Positions 51,367 through 59,348 of a DNA stretch of 64,000 nucleotides are shown piece by piece (the first letter of the stretch is position 1; each line of letters starts with the position of its first letter). The stretch is taken from assembly GCF_049651805.1 (NCBI RefSeq), contig NZ_JBASCU010000022.1, positions 1-64,000 of the forward strand, written 5' to 3'. This DNA comes from Pseudolysinimonas_A sp049651805 (GTDB taxonomy: Bacteria; Actinomycetota; Actinomycetes; Actinomycetales; Microbacteriaceae). The position numbers and the translations under genes were made by a program. The notes below the pieces were generated by a model. That model was given only the letters and a program-made list of their open reading frames with translations, had not been told where the DNA came from and ran no database searches.

Positions 51367-51983
51367 CCGTCGGATAGACCTGCGACAGAAGTTCCGACAC
51401 GCTGAGTCACGCCGCGGGGCGTGACGAGCGTGAGCACATCCACGATGCCGGCCCGCAGCGCCTGCCCACCCAGATCGGCACCGCCGATCGCGACATCAGA
51501 ATCGGATGCGGCGGCCAGCGCCCGCGCGGATGCGGGGTCGAACTCCCGCTCGATCCGCGCATTCGGACCCACCTCGTCGATCGACCGCGAGTAGACCACC
51601 TTCTGCGCCGGCGCCCACGCGTGTTGGAAGTCCGCCTCGACCTCAGACGCGCCCTCCTGCGGCTCGTCCCAGTAGCGCATCACCTCGTAGGTGCGCCGGC
51701 CGAGCAGATGGATGCCAGTGCCGGCAGTCGCCTCGTTGGCGGCGCGATGCACGTCCTCGGGCGGGAAGGCCCACGAGAAGTCGCCCGCCTCATCCGCGAT
51801 GAGTCCATCCAGCGAACAGTGGGAGTAGGAGAACACGAGGATGGAGGTCGACTCCAGGACACCCTCACTCGTGCTCGGGCCAACGATCACGGGCCGTCCG
51901 CGCAGCCTCGGCGCATCACGTTGCTCGACGGAGGCGTAGAACGCGTCGAGGTCGGCGTGCAGCACGGTCGCCTCGCCCCGCAT
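51327..51983 (-). pseudogene. Chimeric open frame: dinB start + RibD-C-like domain + NYN tail
   Basis: A 218-codon frame from ATG 51983. Residues 1-35 repeat the DinB N-terminus (VLHADLDAFYASVEQ to GRPVIVG). Residues about 48-190 are a RibD-C/dihydrofolate-reductase-like domain (ILVFSYSHCSLDGLIADE, FPPEDVHRAANE, LLGRRTYEVM, AIGGADLGGQALRAG) that stops at VDVLTLV, before the usual final strands. The end, EGRTIGKPTSWP, is the NYN C-terminus. The frame is open throughout, so a hybrid protein could be made, but neither parent activity should survive. Labelled pseudogene because all parts are truncated. Confidence 0.7.
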
Positions 51984-52092
51984 GCCGCCTCTCGCCGCTC
52001 GATGGCCGGATCGTCGCACCTACGTGCGACCCCAGGCGCCTAGGGATGCCGCGGCCCGGCCGAACGCTCGGGCAAGAAAAAACCCGCCCTCA
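51886..52092. repeat. Repeat B, copy 2
   Basis: Second copy of the dinB 5' end, its ribosome site, upstream palindrome and the AAAAACCCGCCCTC tail found at 47618-47840. Same orientation. The dinB coding sequence ends abruptly after the GRPVIVG codons, where the chimera joins. Confidence 0.85.
52013..52030. promoter_or_regulatory. LexA-like palindrome upstream of the chimeric frame
   Basis: GTCGCAC-CTAC-GTGCGAC keeps both 7 bp arms of the dinB palindrome while the 4 nt spacer has changed in two positions. It lies 30 bp before the chimera's ATG, as in the parent. Confidence 0.5.
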
Positions 52093-52108
52093 CGTGGAGG
52101 GACGGGTT
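52077..52108 (-). terminator. Rho-independent terminator after the second NYN gene
   Basis: Read on the minus strand, AACCCG-CCCTC pairs with GAGGG-CGGGTT around a 5 nt loop, with one bulged base, and is followed by six T residues. It starts about 75 bp after the NYN stop at 52183. The best intrinsic terminator in the window. Confidence 0.85.
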
Positions 52109-52182
52109 GGTATGACTAGTCTGCCACAAGTCGGCCAGGAGCGTCACCGACTGCCTAGTCGCGGATAGACAAGGTCTTGGTT

Positions 52183-52908
52183 CTACCAACCCGACGGGCG
52201 CCGATACTTGCCGACAGGATCTGACAACTGACTGCGCCTGAAGTCGGCCGGTGACAACTGCTTCCACCAGTGCCGACCAGGACCCTCAGTCGCCGAACCC
52301 CGAAGCGCCCCCGCCAAGTAATTCATCTGCGGGTTGACTGTCCCCACCGGGACAACCGCGCGTGCGTACTTGAGAGGTAGTGCGAGATCCGAATCGTTGG
52401 ACACCACGATCGCTGCATCAACCTCGCCGCTGAGCACGTCATGGAGGAGATGGGTCGCGACATTCACATCGGAACCCTTCTCCTCGCGCTTCCTCACCGT
52501 CGCAAGGATCGCCCCGCCCGAAGCGCGCCTGAGCGGAAGGGACGAATCCCAACGCTCGTTGCCCGTCGACGCGATGAGCGTCGGGGACTTAGAACCAGCA
52601 GGCGAGCTGACAAGCGGCGCTTCCTTTGACCACGAGTCGTAGCGGCCCTCTTCGATAGCATCCACAGACCCGGCGTGCAGCAAGGCGCTCAGGTAGATCG
52701 ACTGATCGGTCGAGGCGCTCGGGCTGTCATTGGGGTCAACCCTGGCCGTGCAGTAGACGATCCTCTGGAGCGATGCGCCACTCCATCCGGCGAAAGGAAG
52801 AACCAGGGCACGCACGTCGAGCCAGCGCCATCCCGCCGTGCCGCGACCACAATGAGCTCGACCTCCGTAGTAGAGGTTGTAGCCGTCAACGTAGACACCA
52901 ACTCGCAC
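52183..52908 (-). CDS. NYN-domain (PIN-like) nuclease-family protein, second gene
   Basis: A 241-residue protein taken from GTG 52908, because NYN proteins usually start with an MRVGVYVDGYNLYYGG-like strand; an in-frame ATG at 52965 would add 19 residues. Active-site acids are in VYVDGYNLYY, RKREEKGSDVNVATHLLHD and VVSNDSDLALPL. It is not a recent copy of the 45802 gene; only motifs are shared. Its terminator is at 52077-52108. Confidence 0.83.
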   Translation of the reverse strand: MRVGVYVDGYNLYYGGRAHCGRGTAGWRWLDVRALVLPFAGWSGASLQRIVYCTARVDPNDSPSASTDQSIYLSALLHAGSVDAIEEGRYDSWSKEAPLVSSPAGSKSPTLIASTGNERWDSSLPLRRASGGAILATVRKREEKGSDVNVATHLLHDVLSGEVDAAIVVSNDSDLALPLKYARAVVPVGTVNPQMNYLAGALRGSATEGPGRHWWKQLSPADFRRSQLSDPVGKYRRPSGW

Positions 52909-53020
52909 GGCAGCACGATAGCGGCACCTGGAGACGACGCAGTGACGAGAAGTCACTTTGTGCATTGCGCTGCCGCGAGAGGCGAAGCGGGGGGAGCCGC
53001 CATGGTCAGACCTTGCGCGC

Positions 53021-53460
53021 TCACGCCACCCGGTAGCTGAGCCGCACGATGCCCCCGCTGAAGTCGCGGCGCTCGATGAGGTCGAGATCGACCCGCACGT
53101 CGTCGGGGATCACCCGCTGCCCGCGCCGATGATCACGGGGAACAGCACGAGCGTGAGCACATCCACGATGCCGGCCCGCAACGCCTGCCCGCCGAGGTCG
53201 GCGCCCCCGATCGCGACGTCGGCACCGGATGCGTCGGCCAGCGCCCGCGCGGATGCCGGGTCGAACTCCCGCTCGATGCGCGCGTTCGGACCGACCTCGT
53301 CGATCGTGCGGGAGTAGACGACTTTCTGCGCCGGCGCCCACGCGCGCTGGAACTCGGTCTCGGTGTAAGGTGCGGCGGCCGAGCAGATGGAGTCCGGTGC
53401 GGGATGCCGACTCATTCGCGGCGCGATGCACATCGTCGGGAGGGAACGCCCACGCGTGAG
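53021..53460 (-). pseudogene. RibD-C/dihydrofolate-reductase-like gene, frameshifted fragment 2
   Basis: Homology to the domain in the chimera starts at AWAFPPDDVHRAANE (about 53415-53460) and runs to GLHLLGRRT. It resumes in another frame at TETEFQRAWAPAQKVVYSR and continues through AIGGADLGGQALRAG to LVLFPVIIGAG, then changes frame again for QRVIPDDVRVDLDLIER and LSYRVA to the TGA at 53021. About 15 codons after GRRT and the first 20 or so codons are missing. It keeps the C-terminal strands that the chimera has lost. Confidence 0.75.
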
Positions 53461-53472
53461 CGCCCAGTCTGT

Positions 53473-54306
53473 TCAGACGCCGTAGAAGCGCGACGCCGTG
53501 CGCCAAGACAGCTGTTCGCGCTCCGCGGGGCTGGCGGCCAGATCATCCAGCACCATCGACAGCCATCGGCCCGGGGCCAGCCGGCGGGGCGCCAGCGCCG
53601 AAACCGGCCAGTCGCTGCCCACCATCGCCCGGTCCGCGCCGAACGCATCGAGCGCCACCTCGAGCCACGGGCGAGTTGCGGAAACCCACTCCTGGTCGTC
53701 GCCCAACTCCGGCGGCATTCCCGACAGTTTCACGCTGACCTGCGGCAGGGCGGCCAGCGCGCGCAGGTTGCGCTCCCAGCTTCCGTCATCGCCGGTTGCG
53801 ACCGGCGGCTTGGCGAGGTGATCGAGCACGACGGGCAGCTCGGGAACCTTCTTCAGCAGCGCGGTCAGGGCGCTGAGCTGGGGATGCCGGATGCACGCAT
53901 CGAACGGTAGCCCCGTCGCCGCGAGGGCGCGCAGGCCCTCAAGTAGGCCGGGATGCTCGAAGAACGACAGCGGCTCATCCTGCAGCAACCGGCGGATGCC
54001 GACGGTGCGGCCGGCCTCGCGCAGCGCCGCTAGCTCGGTCACGACCCCACTGCCCTGCTCGAGCGGCGCGTGGGCCACGACGCCCAGCAGCTCCGGCCAG
54101 CCGAGAGACTCGGCCCAAGCCACCTCGCCCGTCTTGCTCGCCGGACCCGCCTCGACGAATATGACACCCGTGGTAGCCGGCGCTCCGGCCTGGTACTCGG
54201 CCGGAAGGTAGGGGCGATCCAGCTCACCCTCCAGCCAGGAGTACTCCAGAACCGTGGGATCCCAGATGTGCACGTGGCTGTCGATGAGACGTGCGGTGTA
54301 GTTCAT
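53473..54306 (-). CDS. Amidohydrolase (COG3618), sugar-lactonase-like
   Basis: A 277-residue paralogue of the protein at 22137-23003: LIDSHVHIWDP, GIRRLLQDEPLSF, VVLDHLAKPPV, SVKLSGMPPE and MVGSDWPVSAL hold the metal ligands and catalytic Asp. Such enzymes open 1,5-lactones of sugar acids. Overlaps the enolase-superfamily gene by 4 bp. Likely acts just before that dehydratase. No adjacent dehydrogenase was found, so the lactone source is unclear. Confidence 0.84.
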   Translation of the reverse strand: MNYTARLIDSHVHIWDPTVLEYSWLEGELDRPYLPAEYQAGAPATTGVIFVEAGPASKTGEVAWAESLGWPELLGVVAHAPLEQGSGVVTELAALREAGRTVGIRRLLQDEPLSFFEHPGLLEGLRALAATGLPFDACIRHPQLSALTALLKKVPELPVVLDHLAKPPVATGDDGSWERNLRALAALPQVSVKLSGMPPELGDDQEWVSATRPWLEVALDAFGADRAMVGSDWPVSALAPRRLAPGRWLSMVLDDLAASPAEREQLSWRTASRFYGV

Positions 54307-55466
54307 CGGTCGACCGTACCCGCTGGCGCATCGGCGACGAGGCGGAGACCCGCACGGTGCGACCGCACCTGCGGCGCCTCGGACACGGCCCAACTGTCCG
54401 AGCGCTGGTTGACGGCGATGGCATCCTCGTCGATCGTGATTCCACTGCCGGGCTGGTCGCCGAGGACGACCCCGCCGTCGATGAACTGCTGGTCGACCGA
54501 CACGCCGAATGGCGACCCGAGATCCTGCACTTCAGAGGAGAGGTGATTGGGTACAGCGACCGCGGCGTGCGCGACCGCCGGGTTCGCCGTCAGGCCGACC
54601 GGGCTGATCGGGAGGTCGCGGGCGTGCGCGGCGTAGGCAACCCGCAAGAAGTGCGTCACGCCCCACACGCACCCGACCTGCACGATGTCGACCGCGCCGC
54701 GATCGAAGAGCGGGGTGAACTGCTCGAGACCGGTGAGGTTCTCGCCCGTAGCCACGGCTGCACGGATCGCGGTGCTGAGGCGCGCGTGACCGGCAGCGTC
54801 CCAGCGTCGCAGGGGCTCCTCGATCCAGGTCAGGTCGCGGTGCTCCTCGATCGCGGTGACGTATCGCACGGCCTGCTTGAGGTTCCACGATTCGTTCGCG
54901 TCGAGCATCACCGCCGGAGTGACCCCGTTGCCGCTCAGCGCGTCGGCGACGATCCCCAGGCGTCGGATGTCGGCATCCAGATCGCGGCCGCCCTTGAGTT
55001 TTCCGCTGGTGAAGCCGCGTTCACCCATCGTGCGGTACCAGGTCGCGAGCTGGTCATCGTCGAGGGCGATGTCGAGACCGGAGGCGTAGCCGCTGACGAA
55101 GCGGTCGCGGGCACCGAGCAGCCGCCACAACGGTTCGCCGGCGAGCTTGGCCTTCAGATCCCAGAGCGCCGCGTCGAGTGTGCCGATTCCCCCGAACGTC
55201 GCACCCGAGTGACCCGCCTTGAACACGCGGGCGAGCATGCGGTCGTAGAGCGCGGTCACGGCGCGGGGGTCTTCCCCCTCGATCGCCGGGAAGAGCCGGT
55301 CGATGTCGTGGTGAGACCCCATGCCGATGCCTTCGATGCCCTGGTCGGTCTCGAGCACGACGATCGGGACCGCGCTGATACCCGGATCGGTGAACCCGTT
55401 CACGTCTCCGACGGGCCGGCCCCAGTCACGGAACGTCCGCAGACAGCGGTAGCCGGTGATCTTCAT
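54303..55466 (-). CDS. Enolase-superfamily sugar-acid dehydratase (MR/MLE type)
   Basis: A 387-residue protein with GKLKGGRDLDADI (catalytic Lys), MLDANESWN, IEEPLRRWD and TGENLTGLEQ (three metal ligands) followed by AHARDLPISPVGLT. The order matches acid-sugar dehydratases or racemases; it lacks the FPTSLSMDGSDA segment of the fuconate dehydratase at 27881. Exact acid not predictable. It may handle an aldonic acid released from galactosides by the neighbouring GH42 enzymes. Confidence 0.82.
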   Translation of the reverse strand: MKITGYRCLRTFRDWGRPVGDVNGFTDPGISAVPIVVLETDQGIEGIGMGSHHDIDRLFPAIEGEDPRAVTALYDRMLARVFKAGHSGATFGGIGTLDAALWDLKAKLAGEPLWRLLGARDRFVSGYASGLDIALDDDQLATWYRTMGERGFTSGKLKGGRDLDADIRRLGIVADALSGNGVTPAVMLDANESWNLKQAVRYVTAIEEHRDLTWIEEPLRRWDAAGHARLSTAIRAAVATGENLTGLEQFTPLFDRGAVDIVQVGCVWGVTHFLRVAYAAHARDLPISPVGLTANPAVAHAAVAVPNHLSSEVQDLGSPFGVSVDQQFIDGGVVLGDQPGSGITIDEDAIAVNQRSDSWAVSEAPQVRSHRAGLRLVADAPAGTVDR

Positions 55467-55502
55467 ATCTCGCCCCTCGTCGGTGGTGCTGCCAGAGGAT
55501 GC

Positions 55503-55539
55503 GGTCGGCGGTGAACCTCAACCACAGTCACCGCCGACC
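55503..55539. terminator. 12 bp perfect hairpin between GH42 gene and dehydratase gene
   Basis: GGTCGGCGGTGA (55503-55514) and TCACCGCCGACC (55528-55539) pair perfectly around a 13 nt loop. It follows the GH42 stop by about 65 bp and precedes the dehydratase start by 37 bp. No T-run, so it may be an intrinsic-like or stability stem that lowers expression of the two downstream genes. Confidence 0.65.
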
Positions 55540-55602
55540 GGTCCTTGGGTAGCTAGTGCGGCCTGCTCGCGGGCGCGAAGAGAGGCATCAGGGGTACCCA
55601 AG

Positions 55603-57492
55603 TCAATTGGCCCGGTCGTCAATTGAGACGGTCTGCGAGCCGTGATCGATCGCGAAGCGGTACCGGCCGCGTTGCACGCGTTCGACGGTGCCAGCGGGAT
55701 CGGTCGCGACGTCGGCGGATGCGAGCACATCGTCGAGCAGCTCGCCCGTGAGGGTGCGGTCGGGCAGCGTCGCGACGTACCAGGCGTTCAGCCGCCGCGT
55801 GATGGCGGCACCGCCGGCGAGGTCGCCGGAGCCGAACACCGAGAGCACGTCGGCATCCGACACCCGCACGTGCTCGCTCCACAGCGTTCCCGTGCCCGCG
55901 AGCTCACCCTCAAGTGCGACCGTCGGCGGTGTGCCCGTACCCTCTCTCCGGAGGTCCGGCGGCGCGAGCGGAGCGAACTCTTCGACGCGCACGCCGAGGG
56001 TCGCCTGCAGCGATCCGAGGTAGCCGTCCGAGGTGATATGCATCGCTTCATCGACGATGCCGGTCTGGAAGGTCACGACGAGATGGCCACCCCCATCCGC
56101 GTAGGCGGCGAGGTTGTCGAGCGAGGCCTCGCTCGCGCAGAAGAGGCTCGGCACGATCACGACGTCGTACCCCGACAGGTCCGCATCGGCGCGCACGAAG
56201 TCGGCGACGACGTTCCGCTCGAAGAGCGGCGTATACCAGGCGAAGGCGTGCTCGAGGTAGCTCAGCCTCGCAGGCACCGCCTCCTGCTCGAGACTCCACC
56301 AGCTATCCCACTCGAAGACGATCGCGACCCGCGCCTCGACGCGGCTGCCCTCGATCTCCGCGAGGCCGGCGAGGTCGGCACCGAGTTCGGTGATCTCGCG
56401 CCACACCCTCGTGTCGGTGCCTGCGTGCGGCACCATGCCCGAGTGGAACTTCTCGGCGCCGGCCACCGACTGCCGCCATTGGAAGAACAGGATGCCGTCG
56501 GCACCGCGCGCGACCGCTTGCTTCGACCACGCCGCCATCTGACCCGGCGCCTTCGGCGCGTTTCTCGCCCGCCAGTTCACGGCGCTCGGCGCCTGCTCCA
56601 TGAGGATCCAGGGCTGGCCGTGGCGCAGCGAGCGCATGAGGTCGCGGGTCATCGCGGCGTACGCGGGGCTGACCGGATCGGCGGGGTCGGGGTATGAGTC
56701 GTCGGAGACGACATCCACCTCCTGGGCCCACGCCCAGTAGTCGGCACCCTTGAAGAAGCCCATGAAGTTGGTGGTGACCGGGAGGGATGGCGTCGCCGCC
56801 CGCACGATCGCCGCTTCGGCCCGATAGAGCTCGAGCAACTGATCGGCGCTGAACCGATCGAAGTCGAGGAGCTGCCCCGGGTTGGTGAATGTCGGCGTCG
56901 CTCTCGGGGGCTGCACCTCGGCGAACTCCGCGTAGCGTTGCGACCAGAACGCCGTGCCCCACGCCGCGTTGAGGGCGTCGACCGTTCCGTAGCGCGCCTC
57001 GAGCCACGCCCGGAACGCGTCGGCGCTCGTCTCGCAATAGCAGTGGCTGACGTGGCAGCCGTACTCGTTGTTGATGTGCCACATCGCGAGCGCGGGATGG
57101 TCGGCGTAGCGCTCGGCGAGCTTCGACGCGAGTCGTGCAGCCAGTCGGCGGTACACGGGCGAGCTCGGGCAGTATTGCTGGCGGCTGCCGGCCGACAGGC
57201 GCACGCCATCCTTCGTGACAGGCAGCACCTCGGGGTAGCGATGCGTGAGCCACGGCGGCGGTGACGCCGTCGCCGTCGCAAGATCGACGCGCACACCGGC
57301 TGCGTGCAGCCCATCCATCACGCGGTCAAGCCAGCCGAAGTCGAACTCGCCTTCACGCGGTTCGAGCATCGCCCACGAGAAGATGCCGACGCTCACGAGG
57401 TTGACGCCCGCCTCCTGCATGAGGCGTGCATCCTCGGCCCAGACCTCTTCCGGCCACTGCTCGGGGTTGTAGTCCCCGCCGTACCAGATCAC
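55603..57492 (-). CDS. Beta-galactosidase, glycoside hydrolase family 42
   Basis: A 629-residue enzyme starting at GTG 57492, directly after the permease. Acid/base E143 in MWHINNEYGCH, nucleophile E299 in WILMEQAPSAVNW, and the CHVSHCYCETS cluster of cysteines near residue 145 that binds zinc in many GH42 members. A trimerisation domain and a C-terminal beta domain follow. No signal peptide, so cytosolic: it cuts beta-galactosides brought in by the importer. Confidence 0.93.
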   Translation of the reverse strand: MIWYGGDYNPEQWPEEVWAEDARLMQEAGVNLVSVGIFSWAMLEPREGEFDFGWLDRVMDGLHAAGVRVDLATATASPPPWLTHRYPEVLPVTKDGVRLSAGSRQQYCPSSPVYRRLAARLASKLAERYADHPALAMWHINNEYGCHVSHCYCETSADAFRAWLEARYGTVDALNAAWGTAFWSQRYAEFAEVQPPRATPTFTNPGQLLDFDRFSADQLLELYRAEAAIVRAATPSLPVTTNFMGFFKGADYWAWAQEVDVVSDDSYPDPADPVSPAYAAMTRDLMRSLRHGQPWILMEQAPSAVNWRARNAPKAPGQMAAWSKQAVARGADGILFFQWRQSVAGAEKFHSGMVPHAGTDTRVWREITELGADLAGLAEIEGSRVEARVAIVFEWDSWWSLEQEAVPARLSYLEHAFAWYTPLFERNVVADFVRADADLSGYDVVIVPSLFCASEASLDNLAAYADGGGHLVVTFQTGIVDEAMHITSDGYLGSLQATLGVRVEEFAPLAPPDLRREGTGTPPTVALEGELAGTGTLWSEHVRVSDADVLSVFGSGDLAGGAAITRRLNAWYVATLPDRTLTGELLDDVLASADVATDPAGTVERVQRGRYRFAIDHGSQTVSIDDRAN

Positions 57493-57493
57493 G

Positions 57494-58393
57494 TCATTCC
57501 TTCACGCCGCCGGTCGCGAGACCGGTCTGCCAGTACCGCTGCAGATAGAGGAACGCGATGATGATCGGGATGATCGACACGAACGATCCCGTGATCACGG
57601 TCGAGAACAGTGCTTGCGCACCACCACCCGCGGCCGACGTCGCCTGTTGCTGCGCGAGGCCGACGGTGAGCGGCAGGAGGTCGCCGCTGTTGAGCATGAT
57701 GAGGGGCAAGAAGTAGTTGTTCCAGGTCGCCACGAGCGTGAACAACATCACCGTGACGATGCCGGGCCCGAGCAGGCGGATGGCCACCTGCCAGAAGATC
57801 CGGAACTCGCCCGCGCCATCCACTCGTGCGGCCTCGATGAGCGAGTCCGGTACGGCGTCTGCCGCATACACGCGCATGAGGAACACGCTGAAGGGACTCA
57901 CGAGCGACGGCAAAATGACGGCCCACGGCGTATTGGTGATGCCCCCCGCTGAGAACAGCCGATAGGTGGGGATCGCGAGTGCCGTGAGTGGGATCATGAT
58001 CGCGCCCAGGGTGATGCTGAACAGCGCCTTGTCACCCGGGAACCGATACTTCGCGAACGAGTACCCGGCCATCGTCGCGAGCAGGCTCGCGCCGATGGCG
58101 CTCACGCCCGCGTAGAAGATCGTGTTCAGCGTCCACCGGGCGTAGATGCCGTCCTGGTACGTGAACACCTCGACGATGTTCGCGAACAGGTTGAAGTCAT
58201 CGCCGAACCACAGCCCGAACGTCGTGAACAGGTCGCTGTTGTCTTTCGTCGACGAGACGAACAGCCAGATGAGCGGCACCACGAAGTAGAGCGCGCACAG
58301 CCACATCACCACGGTGAGCAGGTTGCTGCGGCGCTTGTCGCGGTTGTACGGCTTGCGGCGCGGCGCCGCCGGGATGATGACCTGGGCGGTCAC
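57494..58393 (-). CDS. Carbohydrate ABC transporter permease (CUT1, MalG-like)
   Basis: A 299-residue protein from GTG 58393 with six helices and the EAA loop IEAARVDGAGEF. Ends LQRYWQTGLATGGVKE, the common end of MalG-type permeases. GTGA overlap with the upstream permease. Confidence 0.92.
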   Translation of the reverse strand: MTAQVIIPAAPRRKPYNRDKRRSNLLTVVMWLCALYFVVPLIWLFVSSTKDNSDLFTTFGLWFGDDFNLFANIVEVFTYQDGIYARWTLNTIFYAGVSAIGASLLATMAGYSFAKYRFPGDKALFSITLGAIMIPLTALAIPTYRLFSAGGITNTPWAVILPSLVSPFSVFLMRVYAADAVPDSLIEAARVDGAGEFRIFWQVAIRLLGPGIVTVMLFTLVATWNNYFLPLIMLNSGDLLPLTVGLAQQQATSAAGGGAQALFSTVITGSFVSIIPIIIAFLYLQRYWQTGLATGGVKE

Positions 58394-59277
58394 GACTGGA
58401 ACTCCCTTCTCTGGGTGCTCAGTTGCACGACGTACGAGACGATCATGATGACGATGCCGAGCAGGAATGCGATCGCCGCCGCGTAGTTGATGTCCTGGTT
58501 CACGAATGCGAGGTTGTAGGCGTAGAAGTTGGGCGTGAACGACTGCGTGATCCCGGTCGGCGCGATCTCGACCAGCAGTTTCGGTTCGCTGAAGATCTGA
58601 AAACTCCCGATGACCGAGAAGATGACGGTCAGGAGGATGGCGGGCCGGATCAACGGAATCTTCACGCTCCAGGCCAGTCGCCATTGGCTCGCCCCGTCGA
58701 TCTCGGCGGCCTCGTACAGTTCGGTGGGAATCGACTTGAGGGCCGAATACATGACGATCATGTTGTAGCCGACGTACGCCCACGTGATGATGTTCATGAT
58801 CGAGTACAAGATGAGATTGTCCGACAACAGATTCATTGTCGGCAGGCCGAGTGCGCCGGTGATCTGCCCGATCAGTCCGAACTGCTGCCCGTAAAGGTAG
58901 CCCCACATGAGCACGGCGACGACGCCGGGCACCGCGTAGGGCAAGAAGATGAGCAGCCGCAACAACTTACTGCCGCGAGCAAAACCGGAGTCGAGCGCGA
59001 GCGCGAAGAACAGCGCGAACCCGATCATGATGGGCACCTGGATCACGAGCACCAGGGCGGTGCGCCCGAGTCCGGCGAGGAAGCCGGGATCCTGGAACGC
59101 GCGCAGGTAGTTCTCAAACGCGACGAAGCTCACGCCGCCGATGAGCCGGTCGACGAAAAAGCTCAGGTAGCCCGAGTAGACGAGCGGTGCGATGAGCATC
59201 GCCACGAAGATGACGAAGAAGGGGAGGATGAATCCGTAGGCAACGAGATGCTGCTTCCGTTGGATCCTGCTGGCCAT
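58390..59277 (-). CDS. Carbohydrate ABC transporter permease (CUT1, MalF-like)
   Basis: A 295-residue protein from ATG 59277, 6 nt after AAGGAG; an upstream GTG at 59292 is possible but would overlap that ribosome site. Six helices and the EAA loop YEAAEIDGASQW. No ATPase gene in the operon, so it depends on a shared ATPase elsewhere. Confidence 0.92.
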   Translation of the reverse strand: MASRIQRKQHLVAYGFILPFFVIFVAMLIAPLVYSGYLSFFVDRLIGGVSFVAFENYLRAFQDPGFLAGLGRTALVLVIQVPIMIGFALFFALALDSGFARGSKLLRLLIFLPYAVPGVVAVLMWGYLYGQQFGLIGQITGALGLPTMNLLSDNLILYSIMNIITWAYVGYNMIVMYSALKSIPTELYEAAEIDGASQWRLAWSVKIPLIRPAILLTVIFSVIGSFQIFSEPKLLVEIAPTGITQSFTPNFYAYNLAFVNQDINYAAAIAFLLGIVIMIVSYVVQLSTQRREFQS

Positions 59278-59348
59278 CTCGAGCTCCTTCACTCAGGCGG
59301 GGTCGGGTGGGGCGGCCCGGGGTGGATCCCCGAGCCGCCCGGGTACTA

